Shown here: piece after piece, positions 36,657 to 50,444 of the stretch | Position numbering within the stretch: position 1 is the stretch's first letter | How the letters are laid out: every line of letters starts with the position of its first letter | Assembly (NCBI RefSeq): GCF_949628215.1 | Contig: NC_134280.1 | Coordinates: 14,953,795 to 15,017,794, forward strand | Origin: Phalacrocorax aristotelis | Lineage: Eukaryota; Chordata; Aves; Suliformes; Phalacrocoracidae | Direction of reading: 5' to 3' | DNA: 64,000 bases | Translations under genes and position numbers: made by a program | Notes under the pieces: model-generated | Seen by the model: the letters and a program-made list of their open reading frames with translations, nothing else | What the model was told of the DNA's origin: nothing | The model's database searches: none

Positions 36657-38952
36657 CATTGTCTTTATCACTGGAGTCCGTTAAGAACAGGTTGGTTTAA
36701 TATAGGCTAGTTTAAAGCAAAAACATACTGAAATGGCTTTAGGATGGGAGAATAGACTTCTTGGGGTCCATTACTATGAATCTTTTGAGAAAAATTGACA
36801 GTTTAACAGCCCCTTTCTCCCCTGTCACTTAATGGAAAACTGAAACTTTTGAAGAAAGCTGAAATTTCCCAATAAGACTGGTTGTTCATTTTAGACTTTT
36901 AAAGCTTTTTTGTAGCCAATTTGAGGACCAAATGGACAAAATTAGTCCTACAAAGGATTTTTTTCAAAGTAACTTAGACCCTCATTCAGCACAGACCTTA
37001 GTTCTTAATGTACTTAAATTACTTTTCGTGGTGACACTGTTGTAGTATAAATACTGTTAAAGATGTAGTACTCTGTGTAGTACCACACAGAGATGCTCTG
37101 AAGTGCACAGCATCAGCCTTCGGTGAATTTAAGCCTAACGCAACCCTGGTTACTGCACTAGTACTAAAAGAATGTGTACATTTTTAATGGGAAAAATACT
37201 AACATTGGGATATGCTGTAGCTTTCCATTTGAAATAGATTTTCAGACAAAAGAAACATTTCAAATCCTCTGGATAAGGAAGAAGTATTACCTTCTTCAGT
37301 ATGCATTGAGCATAAGAATCTTGCTAAAATTGCTAGTTCCAGTCTAAGAAAGAGCAGTATCTTATGGTGTTTGAGAGCCTCTGAAGCAAAAGAGATCAAA
37401 CAGGCATGTTTGTGCTCTGGTCCAGCTGCAAGATCAGCATTTTTATTAACCTGTTTCCAGTAAGCACATTTAGAGAAGTTTCATAGAAAGTCCATATGGA
37501 ATTGCATGGGCTTTGCAAATGGAGAAAAATGGGGAGGAGAAGGTGATGAAGAGAGCAATGAGTGGAGAGAAGGCAGAAATAAAAATTAAAGTAAGGATTT
37601 GTTGCATTTTAACTCACCACAGAGACATGTAACTACCTTGGAAATACCTGGGCCAACAGACATGGGAAGAAAACAGAAAAGAGAAGAGCAACTGGTTTCT
37701 GGACTGTTTGTGTAGCAGTCCCATTATGTAGCCTGCTTGTGCAGACCTCTTTACGAAATGTACGTACATTTGCAACACTTTAGTTGAATAATTTATCAAT
37801 GGTTAATATTTCAAAAGAGTGAAGTAGAAAATCAGATAAAATTTTTATACCTACTATTAAAAGTCGAATGGAGCATTGAGAGACAATCCAAGCAATCATC
37901 CCTGCAAATCTATCTACTGAATCAGCCTGGCTTTGAGCAAAAAGGAAACCTTACACTTTATTTTGTGCTGGGTGTGAGTGTGTGTGCCAGTCTCACAGCA
38001 ACAATGGCCTCTCCCAGTCATAAACTTCCAGCTGGTCACCAGCTCGTGGTCATTTTTAAAAAGACCCAAAAACCTGTCACCAGATCATCTTTTCTTAATA
38101 ACTTAATATCTTTTGTTATTGCTGTGGTACTTGATATATCCAAGGCATGATCTTTCAGCCTGTGTAATGCTGAATCATGCAGATTAAGTCTCTGCTGCTA
38201 CTAATATCAATGGCACCAGACTGATTTGTAACGTTTTTCTGCTTTCATAGGTCATGGGATGGTTGAGTGAAAAATCTCTATGTGGCCATCACCTTACATG
38301 GAAACTGATGCTCCTGACATAAAAAATATTAATACAAAAACAAGTTAAAAAGAAAGAAAGGAAAACATAGAAACCCCATAAACTGCTTAAAATGTTAACT
38401 CAAGCAATATTAAAAATAGATTTGAAGAAGTTTTAGAGGCTTTTTTTTGGTTTTCTTTTTTTTGCTGATTCAATAAAAATGGCAGGAGTAATATAATAAC
38501 CAGTATGGTATTTGACAGCAGATTTAATGCAGTCTAGGTCCATTAAGGGAACATTCCTCTGCTTTTTTGAAAAAGGTCTTTCAATTTTCATTTTCAAGGG
38601 AAACTCAGTTCACTTTTTTCCAGTTTTACAGCTTAATGAACTGAGCCAAGCACAAGGTGGAGAGCAACTTGCTTAGGAAGTCAATAGACTCTTACTACAA
38701 TAAGTCAAAGCAAACTTGTTGATTTTGGTGGGAACAGAAGCTGGGCAAAGACAAGACTATTGCTGCATGTATCTGTGGCTGAAGAGGAGCCCAGGTTTGT
38801 GAACTGGTAAGCAACCCACAGCCATGGTCAAACATTTTATATTAGGAAGCAACAGAAAGTAGAGTAATGAAAGAAGATAACTGATGGAATTGTATCTAAA
38901 AAAATTGGACCAAAGCTAAAAGGTTTTTGGCTTTATTCTCAAAAGGTATAGT
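36657..38952. other. non-coding stretch, no gene seen
   Basis: AT-leaning sequence. The short open frames are not recognisable and no named repeat was found. Confidence 0.5.
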
Positions 38953-39716
38953 AGAATCATAGAATGGTTTAGGTTGGAAGGGACCTTTAGAGTTCATCTA
39001 GTCCAACCCCCCTGCACTGAGCAGGGACATCTTCACCTAGATGAGGTTGCTCAGAGCCCCGTCCAACCTGACCTTGAATGTTTCCAGGGATGGGGCATCT
39101 ACCACCTCTCTGGGAAACCTGTTCCTGTGTTTCACTACCCTCATAGTAAAAAATCATTTCCTTATTTCCAGTCTAAATCTACCCTTCTTTAGTTTAAAGC
39201 CATTACCCCTTGTCCTGTCATAAAAGGCCTTGCTAAAGAGATTGCTCCCATCCTTCCTATAGTCCCTCTTTAAGTACTGAAAGGCCACAATAAGGTCTCC
39301 CTCGAGCCTTCTCTTCTCCAGGCTGAACAACCCCAACTCTCTCAGCCTGTCCTTGTAGGAGAGGTGCTCCAGCCCTCGGATCATTTTGTGGCCCTCCTCT
39401 GGACCTGCTCCAACAGTTCCATGTCCTCCTTGTGCCGAGGGCTCCAGAGCTGGACGCAGCACTGCAGGGGGTCTCACCAGAGCAGAGTAGAGGGGCAGCA
39501 TTCCTTCCCTTGACCTGCTGGATATGCTGCTTTTAATGCAGCCCAGGATATGGTTGGCCTTCTGGGCTGCAAGCATGCATCGTAGGCTCATGTCCAGCTT
39601 TTCATCCACCAGTATGCCCAAATCCTTCTCTGCAGGGCTGCTCTCAATCTTTTAATTCCCCAGCCTGGGCTGATACTGGGGGTTACCCTGAGCCAGGTGC
39701 AGGGTAGTACCTTTAA
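38953..39716 (-). mobile_element. 5'-truncated CR1 LINE, reverse orientation
   Basis: On the - strand this reads as the 3' portion of CR1. Its 3' end is at the low coordinates (AGAATCATAGAATGG is the complement of the ATTCTATG terminal repeats; then 'ttggaagggacctt' and 'gtccaacccccctgc'). A 155-codon frame on the - strand (39621 to 39154) gives the CR1 ORF2 C-terminus: [86 protein letters not shown]. Between LVRP and MIRG the usual [11 protein letters not shown] segment is replaced by a shifted reading, so two compensating frameshifts are present. The upstream reverse-transcriptase core is missing. It is non-functional. Confidence 0.95.
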
Positions 39717-42700
39717 ATTGTGAAAGGCTTTTGAGAACCTTTTTGTAGTATGCAGAAGTAAGCATACAGTGATCTGGATGGATTACATGCAAATGGATAT
39801 TCACACCCCCTAACTTCAGGCATATTTGCTATGTAGTCAGTGGAGCCTTGCATTGTACAACTTAACACGCACAAGTCAGCTTTCTGTTTCTCTCCATTAG
39901 CAACAGAAGGAACCATGATCTGTTACTTGTACATGAAAGTTAGATGGTGTGACTGTGGCCTGCTGTCTAATACAGCGTGTGCATGGTGGAGAAACATTGT
40001 CTTCTCTTTTCTTCCATCCAAAGAAAGTTTTGTACATGTTATTTTCTGGAGTTAAAACTGCGATTTGTGGCTTTATCTAAATAGTAAGTAAGCAAACATA
40101 TAGCCTTGTTATGTCACACAAGTGTGCCATCATTTATTTTCATGGAAGGGAGAAGAGGGGAAACACAACATTACATATCCTGAGTCTTTGAGAAGCCTTT
40201 GTGTCTCACAACATCCATACACCCAACAGCAATGCATCCTACAAGAATAACAAAGGAGATGGCTGAACTGCTGTCATACTGGTAACAACTAATTCCCTTT
40301 GTCCCTAACCAGTCTAAAAATATACACACTTATTCAGTAAAGAGATGATCTAAACCCCTTCGATATTAATGGCTCTGTTTCTATTGACTGAAGTAACTTT
40401 TGGATTAGGCCATGAAGATTTTTATTTTTGCATGCTGCTTGCTTAACTGGTCAAACAGCATTTATTATTACAGGCCTGTGAGGGAAAATGTGCCATCTTC
40501 TCACTAGAGCATTTACTAAGTTCAATCTCTCGTGTTTAATTATTTACTAGTGATGTGTTTTAATCGTCCAAAACCAAGGATACCAGAGAGCTCCATCTGA
40601 AATATAATATCACACAGAGAATATTTACTTAAAAGAACCAGATTCCATAAACTTTAGAATAGCAGTCAAAGCTTATAGCTATTAGAAGGAAAAGAAGAAT
40701 TATAAGTACACCAAATTGTTACCAATTTAACATTCATCATTATTTTACGTTGTTCACATTTCTAATGTTATTTGAAAAAAATTAGTTTATTAATTGTTAA
40801 TGCCAACTATGCCATTAAAAAAAATCTGTGATTTGAGTGAATGTTTTTACTGAAGCTTGAAGGATATCTTCCAGTCTCCTTACTTAAAATATTTATGCAT
40901 TATAGACTGCTAGAGAAAAAGAGGTTCTCATATTCTTTTAGGATTAAGAAATTTTTCACAAAAGGACAATAAGAAAGAAAGGCTTGGTTTTTTTTTTTTT
41001 TCCTAGACTTAGCTAAGAATAATATAAAAATGTTACAGTGGCAAATCCTCAAATGGTAAAGTAATATGAAGTTACATTGTTGTCATTAAGAAATGGGATT
41101 AGCTCCTGGGATATTGTTAATTTGAACAACAAGATAAGAGTATTTCCCAGAAAGTAAAAAGACGTGTCTGTGTGTGTGCGTGTGTGCTGCCCACAGCCAG
41201 CTGGTACCTATCAATTCCACTGGACTCAATATCTTGCCTCTGGGATAGGGGACTCAGTGTGGTCTTGCTTCAGTGATATACCAAGGGGTGGGAGAATGAA
41301 GTCGAAGGAACTCAAAGGTTTTGTCACCTTTAAAAGGGTGGTTCAGCTCCATTCATATGCCTATTCTGGATCCTGAAGATGAAAGGGCTCCCTCCACAGA
41401 AAAAAGCTACCCAAGGAAGGTGTCAGCCACAGCAGAGGACCCTTTTGACCTCTCTGTGGAGATACCTTGAGCCAAGAGGTCCTCAAGGATCCAATGAGGA
41501 GAAGGCACAGTGGCAGGGTCACCCCCAGGGTAGAAAGCATGGGGTTGCAAGAGGTCTTTCACGGCTGGGTCCTGTCACACCACACAGCTGATGGGGCTCG
41601 AGGCTGGTCCTTGCCTGGAGGCTTTAAGCTGCGGGTAAAATGCATAATCAACCTCAACAGCTCTGCCTGAGGATGCAACAGCGTCACTGTAGCTGATGTT
41701 TGGGGTCAATGCAAGATCCTCTCCCTTCTCTTCACATGTGTTAAGCAACCACCTTGACACACAGACCAGGTAAGAAGATAAAGCCAGGCCCATAAAGAGT
41801 CCTACTCAGGGATTTCTGGAGCTCAGAACACAGCCTTTTGCCTGTTGGGTACATTCGGCTTCTTGACACATATAGTTCAACTTATTTGTAGTTAAAGATT
41901 CATTTTTTTTCTCTTGATAAGACTCCCAGTTCAATTTTCCATTTAGACATTTTGTATAATTAATGTTTTGCTGCTGGGTTTTAAATTTTTTTTAATAAGC
42001 TCTGCAACTGTTGACATAATTTAGCAATGTACAAATTGCATGTAACAAATTGTCCTAGGACAGATGTATGACAGAAGACCTCCTTTGAAGGAGTGACCTT
42101 TCTGCAGTAAATAACAATGTTGTCTTTCCTTCCCTTAGCACTAATTTACTGTTCATGTAGCAACAAGTTGCAATTATAAAACATAAATGTCTAAACTTTT
42201 TAGGGAGCAGTTCCGGAATGTTGAAAAGTCAGACTGTTGACCATTGTTGTGTGTGTTGCTCACTATTCCTTGAGGTGTGGAGTACCCTCATTTAATCACA
42301 CTACTTACAGTGACACCAAAGTGTATATGTGTAACAAGTAACACTGCATGGTGTTCAGAGAATATTAAATCCCACAATTTTGGAGGGAGGAGAGCAGCGA
42401 TCTTTCTCTCTTCTGGGGTTTTTGTCTCACCTCCTTTTTCTTATGGTGTTTATTTATCCCTAGTAAGACTAACCAATGGCTAGAAAGACTTTCCTACAAT
42501 ACTGATTCTCAGGCAGGGCCTTGAAAAACCTGACTGGATTCTCATTTATATATTAAAGCTCTGTTGCACTGCCAGAAGTGTGTAAATCACAGTAAGACCC
42601 ATCTTTGACTACTAGTTTTGATGTAAATTGCTGCACATAAGCAAGAAATGAACTAAAGACTACAAAGCAGCCTTTAAAGAACATTCTCTGAAAGACATTT

Positions 42701-45700
42701 TCAATTTTATGTTATTCAGAAAACACACGTCCCTTTTACCAAATCCCCAGCTGTTACAACTGATACAGTAGTCTGGGAAAGAAGGCAGATGATAGTTTCT
42801 ATGCTATTAGCATCCTTAGGTATTTAGAACTTGGCAGAGAAATTTGCATGTGAGGCTCTACGTTGGCATCATCTACACCTCAAGCTGTATGCGTGTTCCT
42901 GAACATTTGATTTCACCACATGTTGCCAGGGTTGGAGATGACAGTGAGGGAGGTCATGCTTAGACTATTAAACTTGAATTTCTTCTTCTCTCCTTTTGAT
43001 CGGGTGGTGAAAGGCACTTCAGTAGAAGATGGTCTCCCCAGAGCTCTGGATACACAGATTCATCCTTTGTATACTGTGCTGGTAGTAATTTGGCTGCAGT
43101 TCCATCCACTGTTGCCAGTGGAAAAACTTTACACGCTTTCCACAAACCTGGGGAAGATATTAGTACAGTTTGGAAGAGATTGCTAGGACACACTGCTCAG
43201 AGCCAAATTCAGTTCTTGGTATGTTCAAGGCACTGGCTGTGAAGAATAAGAAACCACATGCATAGACAACAGGGGAGAAGAAAATGTTAGCTGTAAGCTA
43301 AAGGAAAAAGAGGCAAAGAGCTTCTTCCAAACAATGAAAGAAAACAGAGTAGCGAAAGGGAAACCTTGTCTGCCGGCTGTGGTGTAACAGTTGGAGGAGG
43401 CAAAGATGAAGTCTTACAAGTTTCTCCACCACACACAGAGAAGCTTTGTTGCTGCCAATGCATTTTCAGCTAATTCCAGGTTTTCTGTGCACAACTGAAA
43501 ATTTTCTTTGTCCTAGGCTCATGAGTACAGCATCCCTCTCCTTACCTCCTAGCGGTTCCACCTTCTCCCTGGCTCCCTTTGCATAGGCACTGAGTGCTAT
43601 CCATTAGCATCCTTCCCTCAGACCTTATAATGGTGATTTCTTGTTGCTGGCCTCACATCAGCGGCTTTCCTTCTGGCTCTTCACAGCCCTCTGCACTTTA
43701 TAGGAAGGGATTACTAGCCCTATCCATTATTAGAAGCTAATAGCAATATTCTTAACCCATGTCACTATTAGACATAAGATTAAAACCCAAGAGACTATAC
43801 CATCTGGCTAATAATGGACACAGTATTTACATTGTGAATGAAATAAATTCTGAACAGTGGTAAAAATTCTAGACATTAATACCCTAACACTGTGCAAACC
43901 CCAGTCGGCAAGTGCAGGAAGGGTAGGAGGAGGTCAGGGCGAGTGACCAGACCAGCCATGAGTTAGGTGAATGTCTCCTGGGTACATCAGCTTTCCAATT
44001 TCATTGATTCCACTGTCTGAATGCAGAAATGCTGTAGCATGGAAAGGACAAACTTCAAACTGCCCAGCTCCAAAATTATCACTGTAGGTATGCCCCTGCA
44101 TATTCTTCTGCTTCTGCAACAGCCAGAAATGTCACTGATAACTTCACTAGCAATGCTGGGAACCTCCTGTGTCCCACCAGGATACCAGTCCCAGTCAGAG
44201 AGGTGTTACTTCCCTTCATGAAGTTAATCTAGAAGTTTTACCATTCCTTATTCTTTGGTAGATGTCTCCTACGGTCTGGATGAAAGTTCTTAGTGGTACA
44301 GCTCCAGGAAGATAGAGATGCCTCTCCACCTGACGGAGTCCCCTCTCTATCTCAGCCTGCACCCAGCCTTCTTATGCACTCCACAGCATCCAGGAGAGGA
44401 GGTCACAAAGCCAGTACGCTGAATGGGGAAGGGGGGCCCTCCCACCCAGATTGCCTGAAAAAAGCAGCCTGAGTACTTCTGTAGGGCTCGCTCAGACTCT
44501 CCTGTTGACTCTGTTTCACTATTCATGGAAAAAGAAATGAGCATAAGGATGAATCCCTGCCTCAGGTATTAGGGTACTGGCCAGTTTTGAGAACTAGTAA
44601 CCTTTGGAGGGTTCAATGAATTTTAGGCATCTACTAGCTTGGACAAGTACAGCACAGGGCACTTATGTATCCTTATGGGCTAAAGCCTTAACTATGCAGC
44701 TTTGACAAGAGGTAGGAAGTTCAGTGTACCTTGCAGTAGAAAGCCATGGAACTCTGACTTTCAGAGAGCTCACAGACCCACAGAGGTGACTTGGGTGGAA
44801 GCAGAATTAAGGTCTAGTTCCCTGTTTGCAAAATGGGCGTTAAAGGCTTATGGGGAAAACCCCACTAATGGTTACAAAGAGTTCAGACTAAAAAGGAGCT
44901 ATGCATGTATCTGGCACAAATAAACCTGATTCGTGAATCTGTTTTAATATGTGCTCCCAAAGAAAGAGCTCATGGTCTCAACATTTTCTGTGCAGTGATG
45001 GGTGTTCTTGGGGAATAACATGACAGAGTACACAAAACTACCAAAGCTGAAGATTAAAAAAAAAGGCATCACCACTATTAGATTAATAAGTGCAAGGAAA
45101 GTCTCCTAGAAACTTCAGTGGTCTTTTTAACTTTAGTGGACCTTGAAACAGACCTTTTGCCTTTTTGGTGTTCTGGGACAGTCTAGTTTAGAGTCTTAAG
45201 CAATGTGTTTCAACCATTACCTAAAAATGTGTCTACAAGTCTTGTGATATTGTCAGAGCCAACATCCCCACTACCAGAATTTTATCTGGCAACAAGCTTG
45301 GACTTTCCAGTCCAGAACTGCAGAAGCCCTAATTATTGGAGCAATCAGATTTGAGTTAAATATAAGTATCAGTTACAATTAAGTTTACATTTTTTTTGAA
45401 CTTTTGGCAGTTGTGGAACTAAACTGGCAGGTCCCTCAGCTTGAATTTGTTCACTTTTGGTTTGCCTGGAAGTCTGAAATGGTTCACGTGGGTCTCCACT
45501 AAGCCCTTGCTTAGACAGACCTAGTTTGCCAAAGTCCTAAATTAGGTTCCACTGCCAACTTCTTCCACTCATCCACTTTTTACAATGTTGAGATGGTGCA
45601 GCTATTTAATATTAAACTTAAAGGCAAACAATTTGTATTCATTTCTCAAAGGAGAAGGAAGAATAAGCAAATGTTCTATTACGATTGTGTGCATTTATAT

Positions 45701-48700
45701 TTGATAAAAATGGTTGCAATTTATATGCAAATTAAGGGTGACTCAGCTTCCTGGCAATTTGTCAGTAGGACCCTCAGCATCACAAACCATTTATGCCCTT
45801 ACCTAAGCAGCCGTGGGCCCATCTGGTTGTAAACACATTCAAGCAAGGTACAAGCCTGGCTTACCACCTCCCCCCAACTCACTGGATCATCTTTCCTGAA
45901 GATGTTTTCTTTTACAGTCCTGCTTTTCATAACCTCATATTTCCAATAAAGGCCCAGTGGTAAACATGTCTCTGCTTTAAAGCACAGATCTCCACGGCTT
46001 TATTGCTATACTCACAATGAATTTGGGATTGAAAGCCTCTTCTTGGTCCACATAAGAGCTGCTGGTATTACTAGATCCCTCAACCCTCTACAGCCCTGGA
46101 AGATGGCACCAGAGACATGTGTACCGCTTCCCTGATCTATTGGAAACTGCACCTTGGCCACCATCTGGATTTACTTGTTTTTTCTTTTTTTTTTCCTGTT
46201 GGTTTCCTGCCCTTAACCTACTGCTTCCTTTACCCCTCCCATTTTTCTGTCTGCCTTCAAAAAAAAAGAACCAAAAAATGAGGAGCACAATATTTGTCTT
46301 GTTCTTTTCTCCCTGATCTTCCTGCCATCTTAGCTGGGCACCTCGTAAGTTGTTTGGGAAAAGAACCATTTCTAATGTCTACATGCCCTTCTTTAATGAT
46401 CACTTTGGGTAGGTACATTTAGGGGTATAAAGACAGGATATCGCATACTTCCACAGCCATCTGTCTGATGCTGATGTACTTTAACATGTGGACACCGTGA
46501 AGAGGAGCAGACTACCCTACCGGCAAAATGGAGACTTGTGCTAGGCAGGTGACCCACACATGGGCTCAGGAAGGGCTCTCAAGAGGTGTTGCAGAGAAAA
46601 AAGCAGTCTTGGCAGCCAAAAAAACCCAGGAAAAAAGACAGATGAGGCCAGCTCCAGGGAAGCCCTAAAGTGAGAGTCAGTAATGCAATACTGTCAGTAA
46701 CAAATAACGCATCTAAACAATCCACAAAGCAGATGTACAAGGCACAGTAATAACAGAGCTCTTCTCTAGACTAGATTTAATTTTGTTAAGGGATGGCTGG
46801 AATTAACTCTGGTTAGATAATGCATTTGTAAATGCTAGTATACACAGTCTGCAAACATTTATTCCAGGAGACGGATGTTTGTGGCTTACTGAACTGGCTG
46901 CCTAACACAAGTTTACTGGCAATCAATTATAGCAGTGACATACTGCAACGGGGGGAACCCAAACCACCCGTGACTTGGTTTGCTATTTGTGATTGTTAAT
47001 GGATTAAAAAGTGAGCTCTTAAAGACAAGATGAAAAAATATATATGTGTTTTAGACTCGTTATTTAGTGGCCTTTGTATTCCCAATAGCTTACAAGCACA
47101 GGTAGAAGGAATCTTTGCTTTGTACAGATGAGGAAATCAGAGCAGGAAATTACTTTTTATTATTGGCATTGTTATGCCAAAAATAAGGGTCACTGAAAAA
47201 GCCAGTGGGCATTTTCCAGATCACCTTATCTTTCCAAGGAAGAAAAAAGGCTGTTAATGAAAGAGAAATTAAAAAAATAAATCAACATATATAAGGAACC
47301 TTGTAAAAAATATAATTATAGCATGTCATTTATGATGGGAATGAAAGTTTGCAGCTGTAGAATTCAGTAGCAGTGGTGCGAACATTTCAAAGTCAGCTGC
47401 AAGGTATTATTTATTGGGTTGTTTCATTTGAATTAAACTCACTTTAAAGTTCCAGAAAGAGCGCTCACACCTACATTTTTCATCCAGGGTTTTGCAATTC
47501 TGGATGACATTCTCCTTCTCTCCTCTCCTCTCCACCCTCTCAGAGATGAGAGACTAATCCTATATAGAGCTGCCATAGATGTAATTGAACCCCAGGGTGC
47601 CGGAGCAGTACTGCTTTGACATGAATTCCATATAAAAGTGTTTCTGTTACTCTACATTTATTCTGTCTGTGGAATTTAGTGGTCATTTACAATATTGATT
47701 GATTACTATCTATCTTCCTTGCTATTCTGCTTTGCGTTCCACTTCAGATGGGCAGAATTAATCACTGACAATGCTTGCAGTCTTAAAGTTATATCCTGAA
47801 GCCACATTGTTTTAGGCATATATTCTTGTAATGCATTGTTTTTAAAAATTACATTTTTCCTAGGATCCAAGCAGTCAAACTCAAGGACCTCTGGATAAAC
47901 CAAAAAACACCCTAAAAAGCATCAATAAAAAAAAATCCACATTAAAATTTAGTTAATCTGAACTGATTTTTTTCTCATAAATTAAAAAAAAAATCAATTC
48001 AGGTGTATCTTAAATGGAGCTGCTTCTATCCTGAACTTGTCTGTTGTAATTTTACAAATTGAAATGATTGACCTAAAAATCCTGGGAAAAACAAATTTTG
48101 GTGGCTTGTTTCAGCTGAAAAATTCACCATGATTTATGATTAACTTCACCCTCACAGATGTACTTTAGGCGTATTTTGACAAGCCAGTCTAAAGCAACTC
48201 AAGCTATTAGAAATCATTTAACAATTTCTTATAGATATCATGCAGATTCTTTAGAAAGGCAGACCATATGGATTTGCTCTGTCACTGCAAAATCATCTTG
48301 GCTGATCAGTGGCCCTCGCTTGTTCTACAAAACCTGCATGCATTACTACACATGCTGGTAGTAACATGTACTATGGACTTGACCCAAAGCCCATCAGAAC
48401 CAAGAGCTTCCACTAAGCTCAGTGAGATTCAGATCAGGCTAATAATTGCTCATACTTGTGTAGTAGTAACAAGAAAGGTGAGTTGATGGACTAATTGCCG
48501 CCACTGATAACAAAATTCTGCAATGTCCTGCTCTTCATCTTTCTGTCGCATTTTATTCCTTCTGGGCTCATTTCTCTTTCCACTGTGGAGGGTTTCTGGC
48601 TGGGAACGAATGATGGTAAACAGGTAAGCTGCTTAATGTAAGGAAACTCCCTTTTCTAACCTGTCCCATTACATTTCTCTGTGCCTTTAATCTGTACACA

Positions 48701-49458
48701 TTGCATGGGGTTAATGGCAAAACTGCCCTTGGCTTCAGCAGAGATAGGGTTTTACCCTTCAATGGTGAAACGGTTTTCTCCTGATGCGTTCCCATGCACA
48801 AAGGCTCTGTTTGTGAGACAGAGAGACCTGAGACTTTGGTGTTGCCAAAATAGAGGAATAAAAAGTAGTTTGTGATCAAAGCAGCAAATAAATCTCCTTT
48901 ACCAGGCTCTGTCTGAACCCTTAAATTCTTTACAAGGTCTTGTTCTAACTTGCCAATGTGCAAATAAACTGGATACTCCAAACAAAGGTTAGAAAGGGTT
49001 GAAAAACAAAGCCTGGGGAGGTAGGAGAGCTCCGGGGTATCGTCATTCATGTTGAAATTCAATCAACAGCAGTGATGTTTAGCTGCCAAACACTTCAATT
49101 ATATTCCTGAAAAGCAGTACCACTGCAAGGATAAGATATGACTTGTCTTGGCCAGAAGAATTTCATGGTGTATTTTATCCCTGAAAAAGCAGGTAAACAT
49201 CTCTGAAGTGTGCATTTTGCACCAATGAGCGGTTAAGAGAATATGACTGGCAAAACTGCAGTATGTGCTTTGTGCTATTAAGCCAGACAGCCAGTTGACT
49301 GTGTGCCCCAGGGCCAGTTTCTAAGCTGTTTCTACCAAAGTGGAAACCAAAATTCAGTTTAATTTCATTTGACTTCTAAGAACTGATGTGCACATAATTT
49401 GGCAAGAGCTAATTTGTTGGTGAGCAACTTTTAACATTTCACATTAGATTAGAATAGG
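39717..49458. other. long non-coding stretch, no gene seen
   Basis: AT-leaning DNA with many A/T homopolymers, a short GT-rich run at 41162-41188, a CT-rich tract at 47510-47541, and an old-repeat signature at about 48376-48450. A MIR-like piece near 47090-47160 is listed separately. The longest non-repeat open frame of the window, 164 codons on the - strand at 49062-48568, lies here. It has no recognisable domain or composition bias, and about one frame of this length is expected by chance in 64 kb read six ways. Confidence 0.5.
47090..47160 (+). repeat. possible MIR-like SINE fragment
   Basis: GTACAGATGAGGAAATCAGA and its flanks resemble the middle of MIR (tttacagatgaggaaactgaggcacag). The match is short and the neighbouring MIR blocks are not clear, so this is tentative. 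Confidence 0.4.
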
Positions 49459-49715
49459 TGTTGTGTTTTTGGCTGGGAGAGAGTTAATGTTCTTCCTAGT
49501 AGCTGGTATAGTGCTATGTTTTGGATTTAGGATGAAATAATGTTGATAACACACTGATATTTGAGTTGTTGCTAAACAGTGCTTACACCAAATCAAGGAC
49601 TTTTCAGTTTCCTGTGCTCTGCCAACTGAGAAGGCTGGAGATGGACAAGAAACTGGGAGGTGGCACATCCAGGACAGCTGACCCAAACTGGCCAAAGGGA
49701 TATTCCATACCTTAT

Positions 49716-50091
49716 CACAGAATCACAGAATGGCAGGGGTTGGAAGGGACAGCTGGAGATAGTATTGTCCACCCCCCCTGCTTGAGCAGGCACACCCAGA
49801 GCAGGGGGCACAGGAACGTGTCCAGGTGGGTTTTGAATATTTCCAGAGAAGGAGGCTCCACAACCTCCCTGGGCAGCCTGTGCCACTGCTCTGGCACCCT
49901 CACAGGAAATAAGTTTTTCCTCATATTTGGCTGGAATTTCCTGTGTTCCACCTTGTGACCATTTCCCCTTGTCCTGTTGTTGGGCACCACTGAAGAGAGT
50001 CCAGTCCCATCCTCTTGACGCCCATCCTTTAGATATTTATGAGCATTGATGAAATCCCCCCTCAGTCTTCTCTTCTCTAGGCTAAACAAAC
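49716..50091 (-). mobile_element. CR1 LINE 3' fragment nested in the LTR
   Basis: On the - strand, the 3' terminus CTGTGATTCTGTG sits at 49716-49728 and coding sequence of the CR1 ORF2 C-terminus runs upstream: [57 protein letters not shown]. About 100 codons remain in one open frame without a stop. The ends are well defined because the interrupted LTR resumes: 49710-49715 (CCTTAT) and 50092-50097 (CCATAT) look like a 6-bp target duplication with one mismatch. It is 5'-truncated and lacks the reverse-transcriptase core, so it is inert. Confidence 0.95.
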
Positions 50092-50215
50092 CCATATGAT
50101 GTCATGCTCAGTATAGAAACTATGGCTGGCCAGGGGGCCACTGCTTGGGGACTGGCTGGGCATTGGTTGGTGGGTTGTGAGCAGTTGCGTTGTGCATCAC
50201 TTGCTTTGTATATTC

Positions 50216-50247
50216 TGTTGTTGTTGTTATTATTATTATTATTGTTA
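50216..50247. repeat. (TTG)n(TTA)n microsatellite in the LTR
   Basis: Four TTG-type units followed by about six TTA units lie inside the solo LTR, apparently a post-insertion expansion. Confidence 0.8.
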
Positions 50248-50424
50248 TATTGCACATACTAAACTGTTCTTATCTCAGCCCATGAATTTTCTCACTTTTA
50301 CTTTTCCAATTCTCTCCCCCACCTCACTGGGGGGAAGTGTGGCGGCTCTGTGATGCTCAGTTGCCGGCTGGGGTTAAACCACAACAACGGGATACACTCT
50401 AGAGGTTTCGGATGATTATTCACT

Positions 50425-50444
50425 AAACAAACAAACAAACAAAC
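50425..50444. repeat. (AAAC)5 microsatellite
   Basis: Five perfect AAAC units about 40 bases after the LTR end. Confidence 0.9.

Larger units (their letters stand above)
49459..50386 (+). mobile_element. solo LTR of an endogenous retrovirus, split by a CR1
   Basis: The element starts TGTTGTG and ends CACAACA, forming the short inverted ends expected of an LTR. Internal blocks match a widespread bird LTR type: 'ggctgggagagagttaatg' at the start, 'ggacagctgacccaa' and 'ggccaaagggatattccata' in the middle, 'tgatgtcatgctcag' before a TATA-like stretch (about 50109-50120), 'actaaactgttcttatctca', and 'gccggctggggttaaacc' at the end. The reading is continuous once the CR1 at 49716-50091 is ignored, giving an LTR of about 550 bases. 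There is no internal retroviral coding sequence on either side, so it is a solo LTR left by recombination. I could not see clean target-site duplications. It is probably ERVL/ERVK-like, with the class not settled. Confidence 0.85.

Noticed and set aside
49451..49465. Target-site duplication for the solo LTR
   Set aside because: The bases before 49459 (ATAGG) and after 50386 (ACGGG) do not match, so no duplication is claimed.
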